Assembly (NCBI RefSeq): GCF_026968045.1
Contig: NZ_JAPVBQ010000002.1
Coordinates: forward strand, 608,933-672,932
Reading direction: 5' to 3'
DNA: 64,000 bases
Origin: Modestobacter sp. VKM Ac-2977
GTDB lineage: Bacteria; Actinomycetota; Actinomycetes; Mycobacteriales; Geodermatophilaceae
Shown here: piece after piece, positions 38,378-46,568 of the stretch
Layout: every line of letters starts with the position of its first letter
Position numbering within the stretch: position 1 is the stretch's first letter
The notes under the pieces: model-generated
What the model was told of the DNA's origin: nothing
What the model saw: the letters and a program-made list of their open reading frames with translations, nothing else
Databases searched by the model: none
Program-made: the position numbers and the translations under genes

Positions 38378-40609
38378 ATGACCAGCGACAACGGAACCAA
38401 GAGCACCGCAGCCGAGGCCCCCGCCGAGGCCGCCACCGACTCCTCGACCGGCTCGCCCCGCCAGCCCGACCCGACCCTCCCCGAGGGCTTCGGCGACCTG
38501 GACCGCACGGCCATCGACACCGCGCGCGTCCTGGCCATGGACGCGGTGCAGAAGGTCGGCAACGGCCACCCCGGCACCGCGATGAGCATGGCGCCGGTCG
38601 CGTACCTGCTGTTCCAGAAGTGGCTCAAGCACGACCCCAGCGACCCGAACTGGGCCGCCCGCGACCGCTTCGTGCTCTCCATGGGGCACTCCAGCCTGAC
38701 CCTGTACGTCCAGCTCTACCTCGCCGGTTACGGCCTGGAGCTGGAGGACCTGCAGGCGCTGCGCACCTGGGGTTCGAAGACCCCGGGCCACCCCGAGGTC
38801 GGGCACACCGCCGGCGTCGAGACCACCACCGGCCCACTGGGACAGGGTGTCGGGAACGCGGTCGGCATGGCCATGGCCGCCCGCCGCGAGCGCGGCATGC
38901 TGGACCCCGACGCCCCCGAGGGCGAGAGCCTGTTCGACCACACCATCTGGGCCTTCGCCTCCGACGGTGACCTGGAGGAGGGCGTCAGCGGCGAGGCATC
39001 CTCGCTGGCCGGCACCCAGGAGCTGGGCAACCTCGTCCTGGTCTACGACGACAACAAGATCTCGATCGAGGACGACACCACCGTCGCCTTCACCGAGGAC
39101 GTCGGCGCCCGGTACGCCGCCTACGGCTGGCACGTCCAGCGCGTCGACGACGGCGAGGACCTGGCCGCCGTGGACGCCGCCTTCGCCGCCGCCAAGGCCG
39201 AGACCACCCGCCCGTCGATCATCGTGCTGCGCACGGTCATCGGCTGGCCGGCGCCGAACAAGCAGAACACCGGCGCCGTGCACGGCTCGGCGCTCGGCGA
39301 CGACGAGGTCAAGGCGACCAAGGAGATCCTCGGGTTCGACCCGGAGAAGTCCTTCGAGGTCGCCCCCGAGGTCATCGAGCACACCCGCAAGGCAGTCACC
39401 CGCGGCCAGCAGGCGCACGCCGAGTGGCAGCAGCGGTTCGACGCCTGGACCGCGGCCAACCCCGAGGGCGCCGCCCTGATGGAGCGGATGAGCAGCCGCA
39501 CGCTCCCCGAGGGCTGGGCCGGGAAGCTCCCGTCCTGGGACGCCGACCCCAAGGGCGTCGCCACCCGCAAGGCCTCCGGTGAGGTCCTCGCCGCCCTCTA
39601 CCCCGAGCTCCCCGAGCTGTGGGGCGGGTCGGCCGACCTCGCCGAGAGCAACAACACCGCGGTCAAGGGCGAGCCCTCGTTCCTGCCGGCCAGCCGCCAG
39701 ACCAAGATGTGGTCCGGTGGCCCCTACGGCCGCACGCTGCACTTCGGTGTCCGTGAGCACGCCATGGGCGCGGTCATGAACGGCATCGCGCTGCACGGTG
39801 GCACCCGCGTCTACGGCGGCACCTTCCTCACGTTCTCCGACTACATGCGCGGTGCGGTGCGGCTCGCCGCCGTCATGCAGCTGCCGGTCACCTACGTGTG
39901 GACCCACGACTCGATCGGCCTGGGCGAGGACGGCCCGACCCACCAGCCGATCGAGCACTACGCCGCGCTGCGTGCCATCCCGGGGCTGGACTTCGTCCGC
40001 CCGGCCGACGCCAACGAGACCGCGGTGGCCTGGCGCACGATCCTCGAGCACAACGACCGGCCCGCCGGTCTGGCGCTGTCCCGGCAGAACCTGCCGGTGT
40101 TCGACCGCACCCAGTTCGCCTCGGCGGAGGGCACCGCCAAGGGCGGCTACGTGCTGGCCGAGGCGTCCAACGGCCAGCCCGAGGTGGTGCTCATGGGCAC
40201 CGGCTCCGAGGTGCAGATCGCGGTGGCCGCCCGGGAGCAGCTCGAGGCCCAGGGCGTACCCACCCGGGTCGTGTCCCTGCCCTGCTGGGAGTGGTTCGCC
40301 GAGCAGGACCAGGCCTACCGCGAGCAGGTGCTGCCCCCGTCGGTCAAGGCGCGGGTCAGCGTCGAGGCCGGGGTGCCGATGGGCTGGCGGGAGTTCGTCG
40401 GCGACGCCGGGCGGATCGTCGGGCTCAACCACTACGGCGCCAGCGCGTCCTACTCGAAGCTGTACGAGGAGTTCGGGCTGACCGAGGACGCCGTCGTCGC
40501 GGCTGCACGAGAGAGCATCCAGGCCGCTGCCTCCGGCGCCAACCCGCCGAGCGGTGCCGGCGTCTCCCGCGGCGGGGTCTTCGCCTCCGACGCCACCGCC
40601 GACCACTGA
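38378..40609 (+). CDS. tkt: Transketolase
   Basis: Transketolase moves two-carbon units between sugar phosphates in the pentose phosphate pathway with thiamine diphosphate. The 743-aa protein has the N-terminal GNGHPGTAMSM, the ThDP motif from SDGDLEEG to YDDNKISI, and the pyrimidine domain with FGVREHAMG and the transketolase motif GLGEDGPTHQPIEH. An N-terminal Thr/Ala/Pro-rich stretch of about 45 residues precedes the family's usual start. The gene leads tkt-tal-zwf-opcA-pgl, separated from tal by a long hairpin. Confidence 0.96.
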   Translation: MTSDNGTKSTAAEAPAEAATDSSTGSPRQPDPTLPEGFGDLDRTAIDTARVLAMDAVQKVGNGHPGTAMSMAPVAYLLFQKWLKHDPSDPNWAARDRFVLSMGHSSLTLYVQLYLAGYGLELEDLQALRTWGSKTPGHPEVGHTAGVETTTGPLGQGVGNAVGMAMAARRERGMLDPDAPEGESLFDHTIWAFASDGDLEEGVSGEASSLAGTQELGNLVLVYDDNKISIEDDTTVAFTEDVGARYAAYGWHVQRVDDGEDLAAVDAAFAAAKAETTRPSIIVLRTVIGWPAPNKQNTGAVHGSALGDDEVKATKEILGFDPEKSFEVAPEVIEHTRKAVTRGQQAHAEWQQRFDAWTAANPEGAALMERMSSRTLPEGWAGKLPSWDADPKGVATRKASGEVLAALYPELPELWGGSADLAESNNTAVKGEPSFLPASRQTKMWSGGPYGRTLHFGVREHAMGAVMNGIALHGGTRVYGGTFLTFSDYMRGAVRLAAVMQLPVTYVWTHDSIGLGEDGPTHQPIEHYAALRAIPGLDFVRPADANETAVAWRTILEHNDRPAGLALSRQNLPVFDRTQFASAEGTAKGGYVLAEASNGQPEVVLMGTGSEVQIAVAAREQLEAQGVPTRVVSLPCWEWFAEQDQAYREQVLPPSVKARVSVEAGVPMGWREFVGDAGRIVGLNHYGASASYSKLYEEFGLTEDAVVAAARESIQAAASGANPPSGAGVSRGGVFASDATADH

Positions 40610-40623
40610 GCACCGGACCCCCT

Positions 40624-40662
40624 CCCGGGTCCCGCCGCCGCACACTCGAGGCGGGACCCGGG
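40624..40662 (+). terminator. Hairpin between tkt and tal
   Basis: A perfect 13-bp GC stem (40624-40636 with 40650-40662) and 13-nt loop lie 15 bp after the tkt stop. It could end or attenuate transcription into tal. Confidence 0.65.
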
Positions 40663-40738
40663 TCGGGGCCACCACTGGTCGACAACTCGCAACGGGCCCC
40701 GACCACGGGGCCTGACCACACCGACAGGAGGGCATGAG

Positions 40739-41845
40739 ATGGCCCAGAACGAGAACCTGGCACAGCTGTCGAAGGCGGGGGTCGCCGTCTGGCTCGACGA
40801 CCTCTCCCGTGACCGCATCCGCAGCGGGAACCTGCAGTCGCTGGTCGACGAGCAGAGCGTCGTCGGCGTCACCACCAACCCGAGCATCTTCGCCGCGGCG
40901 ATCAGCGGCTCGAAGTCCTACGACGACCAGCTGCACGCGCTGGCCGTCCGCAAGGTCAGCGTCGAGGAGGCGCTGCGCACCATCACCGCAGCCGACGTCC
41001 GCGACGCCTGCGACCTGCTCGCGCCCGTCGCAGCCCGGACCGGCCGCGACGGCCGGGTCTCCCTCGAGGTCGCGCCGGGCCTGGCGCACGACGAGGACGC
41101 CACCGCCGCCGAGGCCGCCCACCTGTGGTGGCTCGTCGACCGGCCGAACCTCTTCATCAAGATCCCGGCCACGCTGGCGAGCCTCCCGGCGATCACCACC
41201 TCGATCGCCCGGGGCATCAGCGTCAACGTGACGCTGATCTTCAGCCTCGACCGCTACAAGGCCGTCATGGACGCCTACCTCTCCGGCCTGGAGCAGCGGC
41301 TGGCCGAGGACCCGAACGCCTCCTTCGAGGGCATCGAGTCGGTCGCGTCGTTCTTCGTGTCCCGGGTGGACACCGAGATCGACAAGCGCCTGGACGACAG
41401 TGGCGCGGACGCCTCGCTCAAGGGCAAGGCCGGCGTCGCCAACGCCCAGCTGGCCTACCAGGCCTACGAGGAGGTCTTCTCCTCCGACCGTTGGAAGGCG
41501 CTCGAGGCCAAGGGTGCGAGCAAGCAGCGGCCGCTGTGGGCCTCGACCGGGGTCAAGAACCCCGACTACTCCGACACCCTGTACCTGTCCGAGCTCATCG
41601 CCCCGGACACGGTGAACACCATGCCGGAGAAGACCATGCAGGCCTACGCCGACCACGGCCAGGCCGGCACCCCGGTGCAGTCGGCCTACGCGGACGCCGA
41701 GAAGGTCATGCAGGCGGTGGCCGACGCCGGTGTCGACCTCGACGACGTGTTCCGCGTCCTCGAGGACGAGGCCGTGCAGAAGTTCGTCGACGCCTGGGAC
41801 GAGCTGACCGGCTCGGTGCAGGAGCAGCTGCAGGACAAGGCCTGA
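40739..41845 (+). CDS. tal: Transaldolase
   Basis: Transaldolase transfers a dihydroxyacetone unit between sedoheptulose 7-phosphate and glyceraldehyde 3-phosphate through a Schiff base on lysine. The 368-aa protein has the substrate motif GVTTNPSIF (43-51) and catalytic K141 in NLFIKIPAT. Length fits the actinobacterial class. ATG 40739 has GGAGGG 6 nt upstream. A further hairpin separates it from zwf. Confidence 0.95.
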   Translation: MAQNENLAQLSKAGVAVWLDDLSRDRIRSGNLQSLVDEQSVVGVTTNPSIFAAAISGSKSYDDQLHALAVRKVSVEEALRTITAADVRDACDLLAPVAARTGRDGRVSLEVAPGLAHDEDATAAEAAHLWWLVDRPNLFIKIPATLASLPAITTSIARGISVNVTLIFSLDRYKAVMDAYLSGLEQRLAEDPNASFEGIESVASFFVSRVDTEIDKRLDDSGADASLKGKAGVANAQLAYQAYEEVFSSDRWKALEAKGASKQRPLWASTGVKNPDYSDTLYLSELIAPDTVNTMPEKTMQAYADHGQAGTPVQSAYADAEKVMQAVADAGVDLDDVFRVLEDEAVQKFVDAWDELTGSVQEQLQDKA

Positions 41846-41850
41846 CCCCC

Positions 41851-41891
41851 CGGGGCCCGGGCGGCGGCGCACCTGCCGCCCCCGGGCCCCG
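41851..41891 (+). terminator. Hairpin between tal and zwf
   Basis: An 11-bp perfect stem (41851-41861 with 41881-41891) with an internal GC-rich loop follows the tal stop by 5 bp. In many relatives pgi sits in this gap. Here it is absent. Confidence 0.6.
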
Positions 41892-41993
41892 CGCTGTCCC
41901 GTCTGCGCACCACCCCCTTGGACACCGTCCGTCGTCCGTTCCGGCGCCGCACCGGACGACGGGCACCCTGCGAGCTGATCGAGGACGGACACG

Positions 41994-43517
41994 ATGCCCA
42001 CCAACCCGTTGCGCGACCCACGGGACCGGCGGCTGCCCCGGGTCCCCGAGCCCTGCGCCCTGGTCGTCTTCGGGATCACCGGGGACCTCTCGCGCAAGAA
42101 GCTCCTCCCCGCCGTCTACGACCTGGCGAACCGGGGCCTGCTGCCCACCAATTTCGCGCTGCTGGGCTTCGCCCGCCGCGACTGGGGCGACGTGGAGTTC
42201 TCCGAGCTGGCGCGATCGGCCGCGCGCGAGCACGCCCGCACCCCGTGGCGCGAGGAGGTGTGGGAGCGGCTGGCGAACAGCGTCCGGTTCGTCCAGGGCT
42301 CCTTCGACGACGACGACGCCTTCGACGAGCTGGCCAGCAACCTGGCCGAGCTCGAGGGCAGCCACGGCATCGGCGGCAACGCCGCGTTCTACCTGTCCAT
42401 CCCGCCGGCGATGTTCCCGACCGTGCTGAAGCAGATGCAGCGCACCGGGATGGCCGAGAGCAGCATGGACCGCTGGCGCCGCGTCGTGGTGGAGAAGCCC
42501 TTCGGCACCGACCTGGCCTCCAGCCGCGAGCTGAACGAGCTCGTCGACTCCGTGTTCACTGCCGACGACGTCTTCCGGATCGACCACTACCTGGGCAAGG
42601 AGACGGTCCAGAACCTGCTGGCCCTGCGCTTCGCCAACTCGATGTTCGAGCCGATCTGGAACGGCCACCACGTCGACTCCGTGCAGATCACCATGGCCGA
42701 GGACGTCGGCATCGGCGGGCGGGCCGGGTTCTACGAGAAGACCGGTGCCGCCCGCGACGTCCTGCAGAACCACCTGCTCCAGCTGCTGGCGCTGACCGCC
42801 ATGGAGGAGCCGGTCGAGTTCTCCGCGGAGGAGATCCGCACAGAGAAGCTCAAGGTCCTCCGGGCGGTCTCCGTCCCCGCGGACGACGACATGGTCCAGT
42901 TCGCCATCCGCGGCCAGTACGAGCAGGGCTGGCTGGCCGGCCAGCGGGCGAACGGCTACCGCCAGGAGGAGGGCGTGGCGACCGACTCCACCACCGAGAC
43001 CTACGCCGCCGTCCGGCTCGGCGTGGAGACCCGGCGCTGGGCCGGCGTCCCGTTCTACCTGCGCACCGGCAAGCGGCTGCCCCGCCGGGTCACCGAGATC
43101 GCGCTGGTGTTCAAGCGGGCGCCGCACCTGCCCTTCGCGCCCACCGACACCGAGGAGCTCGGTCACAACCAGCTCGTCATCCGGGTGCAGCCCGACGAGG
43201 GCATGACGCTGAAGTTCGGCTCCAAGGTGCCCGGCAGCGTGATGGAGGTCCGCGACGTCGCGATGGACTTCCTCTACGGCGAGCAGTTCACCGAGGCGAG
43301 CCCGGAGGCCTACGAGCGCCTGCTGCTCGACGTGCTGCTCGGTGACGCCACGCTGTTCCCCCGGAACGCTGAGGTGGAGGCCTCCTGGGCGGTCATCGAC
43401 CCGCTCGAGGCGTACTGGGCCTCCACCGAGCCGCACCCGTACCGGGCAGGCGAGTGGGGTCCGCGGGCCGCCGATGCCATGCTCGAAGCCGACGGCCGCC
43501 AGTGGCGCCGACCGTGA
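41994..43517 (+). CDS. zwf: Glucose-6-phosphate 1-dehydrogenase
   Basis: Zwf oxidises glucose 6-phosphate to 6-phosphogluconolactone with NADP. The 507-aa protein has the dinucleotide motif GITGDLSRKKLLPA near the N-terminus and the substrate site RIDHYLGKE, with D197, H198 and K202. EKPFGTDL lies upstream. Its partner OpcA, needed for activity in actinobacteria, is encoded next, 46 bp downstream. Confidence 0.96.
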   Translation: MPTNPLRDPRDRRLPRVPEPCALVVFGITGDLSRKKLLPAVYDLANRGLLPTNFALLGFARRDWGDVEFSELARSAAREHARTPWREEVWERLANSVRFVQGSFDDDDAFDELASNLAELEGSHGIGGNAAFYLSIPPAMFPTVLKQMQRTGMAESSMDRWRRVVVEKPFGTDLASSRELNELVDSVFTADDVFRIDHYLGKETVQNLLALRFANSMFEPIWNGHHVDSVQITMAEDVGIGGRAGFYEKTGAARDVLQNHLLQLLALTAMEEPVEFSAEEIRTEKLKVLRAVSVPADDDMVQFAIRGQYEQGWLAGQRANGYRQEEGVATDSTTETYAAVRLGVETRRWAGVPFYLRTGKRLPRRVTEIALVFKRAPHLPFAPTDTEELGHNQLVIRVQPDEGMTLKFGSKVPGSVMEVRDVAMDFLYGEQFTEASPEAYERLLLDVLLGDATLFPRNAEVEASWAVIDPLEAYWASTEPHPYRAGEWGPRAADAMLEADGRQWRRP

Positions 43518-43563
43518 GCGGCCGCCCACCCACCGCCCGCGCGACTCCCCAGGAGGGGACCCC

Positions 43564-44778
43564 ATGACCACGCTGTGGGACACCACCGGATCCGCGGTGG
43601 TCAAGGAACTGGCCGCCCAGCGCCGCACCGGCGGCGCCGTGATGAGCGGGGTGGCACTCACCCTGGTGGTCGTCGCCGACGAGGGCCGGGTCGCGGAGGC
43701 CGAGCAGGCCGCGTCCGCCGCGGCCGAGGTGCACCCGTGCCGGCTGCTCATCGTGGTCCGCCGCCAGGTCGAGGCGCCGGTGCCGCGGCTGGACGCCGAG
43801 GTGCTGATCGGTGGCCGGCTGGGGCCGGGCGAGGCCGTCGTCATGCGCATGTACGGCCGGCTGGGGCTGCACGCGGAGTCCGTCGTGCTGCCGCTGCTGG
43901 CCGCCGACGCCCCCGTCGTCACCTGGTGGCACGAGGCGCCGCCGGAGCAGATCGCCCGGGATGCGCTCGGCGTGATCGCCGACCGCCGGATCACCGACTC
44001 CGCCATGGGCGCCGACCCGGTCGCCGCGCTGCGGACCCGGGCGCACGACTACGCGCCCGGTGACACCGACCTGGCGTGGACCCGCAGCACCCCGTGGCGG
44101 GCGACGCTGGCCTCGACCCTGGACTCGGTCTCCGGGCGCCGCGGCGACTCGGTGCGCGTCCGGGGCGGACAGGTCGAGGGCGACCCCGAGAGCGCGACCG
44201 CCCAGCTGGTCGCCGGCTGGCTGTCCTCCCGGTGCGGCTGCGACATCCCGGTGGTCGCCACCGCACGGGTGCCCGGGTCCGCCGGCATCGACAGCGTCGA
44301 GCTGCGGCTGGACCAGGACGAGGTGGTCCGCGTGCAGGACGACCGCAAGGGCGGTGCGGTGATCAACCAGCCGTTCCGCCCGGAGGCGATCGTCGCGCTC
44401 CCCGACCGCAGCCTCGGTGAGCTCATCGGTGAGGAGCTCCGCCGGCTGGACTCCGACGAGCCCTACAGCGAGGCCCTGGAGGCGGTCACCGGGGCGAACG
44501 GTCTCTCCGACCGGCCGGCCTGCCGGGACCACGTCTGGTACGACCCGATGCGGCCGCAGCAGACCTCCGAGCCGGCCAACGGCAACGGCAACGGGGCATC
44601 GGCTGCCACGCCGGCCCCCACGGTGCCCGACGACTCCGCCGACGCCGACGAGGTGGCCGAGAGCGGCGAGCACGACTCCCCCGCGGACGACTCCGCCGAG
44701 CAGCGGGCCGTCCAGGCCCCCGACGCACCGTCGGCGGCAGGCGGCAAGGCCCCGACCAGGAAGGCGCGCACACGATGA
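43564..44778 (+). CDS. opcA: OpcA, glucose-6-phosphate dehydrogenase assembly protein
   Basis: OpcA is an allosteric activator of Zwf in cyanobacteria and actinobacteria. The 404-aa protein shows the family's GAVMSGVALTLVVV start, VVMRMYG and PVVTWWHEAPP. The last 75 residues or so are a disordered Asn/Gly/Ser/Asp-rich tail ending in a basic TRKARTR, longer than in relatives I recall. ATG 43564 follows a strong AGGAGGGGA site. The stop overlaps pgl by 4 bp. Confidence 0.93.
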   Translation: MTTLWDTTGSAVVKELAAQRRTGGAVMSGVALTLVVVADEGRVAEAEQAASAAAEVHPCRLLIVVRRQVEAPVPRLDAEVLIGGRLGPGEAVVMRMYGRLGLHAESVVLPLLAADAPVVTWWHEAPPEQIARDALGVIADRRITDSAMGADPVAALRTRAHDYAPGDTDLAWTRSTPWRATLASTLDSVSGRRGDSVRVRGGQVEGDPESATAQLVAGWLSSRCGCDIPVVATARVPGSAGIDSVELRLDQDEVVRVQDDRKGGAVINQPFRPEAIVALPDRSLGELIGEELRRLDSDEPYSEALEAVTGANGLSDRPACRDHVWYDPMRPQQTSEPANGNGNGASAATPAPTVPDDSADADEVAESGEHDSPADDSAEQRAVQAPDAPSAAGGKAPTRKARTR

Positions 44779-45548
44779 GCCAGCAGGAGAGCCGGACGCC
44801 CGACGTGGTCGTGCAGCCCGACGCCGACCAGCTGGCCCGCGCCGTGGCCTCCGCGCTGGTCGCCCGGCTGGCCGCCGCCCAGGCCGTGCACGGGACGGCG
44901 TCGGTCGTGCTCACCGGCGGGGGCATCGGGACGGCGGTGCTCGAACGGGTCGCCGCACTGGCGGCCGAGCCCGAGCACGCCGTCGTCGACTGGGGGCGCG
45001 TGGACGTGTGGTGGGGTGACGAGCGCTTCGTGCCGGTCGACCACCCGGACCGCAACGAGCTCGGCGCCCGCGAGTCGCTGCTGAGCAAGGTGGCGCTGGA
45101 CCCGGAGCGGGTGCACCCGATCCCCTCCTCGGACGCGGGCTTCGACGAGCCGGAGGAGGCAGCGGCCTGGTACGCCGAGCAGCTCGCCGCAGCCGCTGGT
45201 GACGGCGGGCCGATGCCCCGGATCGACGTGCTGCTGCTGGGCATGGGGCAAGAGGGCCACGTGGCCTCGATCTTCCCGGAGTCGCCGGCGGCCACCGACC
45301 ACCGTCCGGTGGTCGCGGTCCGCGACTGCCCGAAGCCGCCGCCGACCCGGGTGAGCCTCGGGTTCGCGGCGATCACCGCGGCGGAGGAGGTCTGGCTGCT
45401 GGTCAGCGGCGAGGGCAAGGCCGAGGCCGTCGCCCGGGCACTGTCCGGCGCCGACCCGGTCCAGCTCCCGGCGGCCGGGGCACAGGGCAAGCAGGCCACC
45501 CGCTGGCTGCTGGACACCGCAGCGGCCGGCCAGCTCCCCCGCGCCTGA
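44775..45548 (+). CDS. pgl: 6-phosphogluconolactonase
   Basis: Pgl hydrolyses 6-phosphogluconolactone made by Zwf. The 257-aa DevB-type protein has LTGGGIGTAVL near the N-terminus, WWGDERFVP in the middle, LLLGMGQEGHVASIFP with the catalytic His, and the family's DCPKPPPTRVSL. It is the last gene of the cluster. 6-phosphogluconate dehydrogenase is not encoded here. Confidence 0.94.
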   Translation: MSQQESRTPDVVVQPDADQLARAVASALVARLAAAQAVHGTASVVLTGGGIGTAVLERVAALAAEPEHAVVDWGRVDVWWGDERFVPVDHPDRNELGARESLLSKVALDPERVHPIPSSDAGFDEPEEAAAWYAEQLAAAAGDGGPMPRIDVLLLGMGQEGHVASIFPESPAATDHRPVVAVRDCPKPPPTRVSLGFAAITAAEEVWLLVSGEGKAEAVARALSGADPVQLPAAGAQGKQATRWLLDTAAAGQLPRA

Positions 45549-45550
45549 GC

Positions 45551-45644
45551 GCAGGACATCCGACAGGCCCGGTCACCCCAGCTGCTCATGGGGTGACCGG
45601 GCCTGTGACGTCCTGCCCCTGCCGCTCGCGAGTTCGCGAGTGGC
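45551..45644. terminator. Double-hairpin bidirectional terminator
   Basis: A perfect 17-bp stem (45564-45580 with 45589-45605) is nested in an outer 7-bp pair (45551-45557 with 45610-45616). A second 11-bp hairpin follows (45621-45631 with 45634-45644, one G-T pair). They separate the convergent genes pgl and rbpA. Confidence 0.8.
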
Positions 45645-45667
45645 CAGGGGGGCAGCGGGGCCCTTCT

Positions 45668-46009
45668 TCAGGCGCCGCGGCGGGCGCGCAGCCGGCTCAG
45701 GGCCTCTTCCAGGAGGGCGTCACCGTCCGCGTCCGACCGACGCTCGCGGACGTAGGCGAGGTGCGTCTTGTACGGCTCCGTCCGCGGCGCCGGCGGCGGG
45801 TTCTGCTGGTCGGTCCCGGCCGGCAGCCCGCACCGCGGGCAGTCCCAGGTCTCCGGGACGTCGACGTCCGTCGCGAAGGCGACCCGCGACTCGTGGTTGT
45901 TCGCGCACCAGAAGCCGATCCGGTTCCGAGGCGCTGCCTCGCCCCGTTCGGCCTCACCCATCGGTCCCGCACCGACCCGGCTCCCCCGGATCGCGTTCCC
46001 ACCAGCCAC
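45668..46009 (-). CDS. rbpA: RNA polymerase-binding protein RbpA
   Basis: RbpA stabilises open complexes of group 1 and 2 sigma factors and is found only in actinobacteria. The 113-aa protein has the N-terminal AGGNAIRGSRVGAGPMGE, the zinc-like core with C and H in FWCANNHES and CPRCGL, and the C-terminal sigma-interaction helix region (THLAYVRERRSDAD to LLEEALSRLR). The start is GTG 46009. A dyad lies in its 5' leader. Confidence 0.95.
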   Translation of the reverse strand: MAGGNAIRGSRVGAGPMGEAERGEAAPRNRIGFWCANNHESRVAFATDVDVPETWDCPRCGLPAGTDQQNPPPAPRTEPYKTHLAYVRERRSDADGDALLEEALSRLRARRGA

Positions 46010-46037
46010 GAGCGGCCCCCCTGATCGCTGCCACGTC

Positions 46038-46072
46038 GCGGTGACTGAGTTGATCACCGCGGGGGCAGTCTA
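46038..46072 (-). promoter_or_regulatory. rbpA promoter candidate and leader dyad
   Basis: TAGACT at 46067-46072 (minus strand) is a possible -10 about 58 nt before the start. Directly downstream, GCGGTGA-N9-TCACCGC (46038-46060) forms a 7-bp inverted repeat at the presumed 5' end of the transcript. No sigma-R type -35 is seen. Confidence 0.35.
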
Positions 46073-46155
46073 GGGCCTGACCAGCCGGTTCAGGGTCACG
46101 ATGTGAACACCCTGTGTGCCGCCACGCGCCCTGGCACCGATGGGAACGATCGCAC

Positions 46156-46182
46156 GCGCTGGCCCCCTCTGGGGGCCCGCGC
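46156..46182 (-). terminator. Hairpin downstream of secG
   Basis: An 11-bp stem with one mismatch (46156-46166 with 46172-46182) lies 37 bp after the secG stop, ahead of the rbpA promoter region. Confidence 0.6.
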
Positions 46183-46218
46183 CGAGCCTGCGAGGTGCGG
46201 GGGGATTGGGGACCTCGT

Positions 46219-46449
46219 TCAGACCTTGAGCAGGAGCCCGAGCGCCACGATGCAGACGGCCCACAGCACCCCGGCGAAGACGGTCAGCCGGTTGAGGTTC
46301 TTCTCCACCACCGAGCTGCCGGACAGCTGCGAGGACACCGCACCACCGAACATCGAGGACAGACCGCCGCCCTTGCCGCGGTGCAGCAGGATGAGCACGA
46401 TCAACAACAGGCTGGTGAGGACCAGCAGGACGTTGAGGAACAACTCCAT
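46219..46449 (-). CDS. secG: SecG, preprotein translocase subunit
   Basis: SecG is the small accessory subunit of SecYEG. The 76-aa protein has two helices (about 3-22 and 50-72) around the conserved loop HRGKGGGLSSMFGGAVSSQLSGSS-like region (about 23-46). ATG 46449 is the usual family start. It normally directly follows tpiA in actinobacteria; here a binding-protein gene intervenes. Confidence 0.93.
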   Translation of the reverse strand: MELFLNVLLVLTSLLLIVLILLHRGKGGGLSSMFGGAVSSQLSGSSVVEKNLNRLTVFAGVLWAVCIVALGLLLKV

Positions 46450-46568
46450 CGTTCTTGGTCTCCTGTCCCGTACACAACGGGGTGGGTGGGCTCGCACCCG
46501 CCGGGTCGGGGGCTCTCGACGGTCCAGCCTAACCGACGGGGCCCGGGCGTCCGCTCAGCCGGCGCCGG

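Noticed and set aside
38177-42097. Very long open frame (over 1300 codons) antisense to tkt, tal and the start of zwf
   Set aside because: It mirrors well-supported genes, has no domain sense, and is typical of high-GC antisense frames with few stops.
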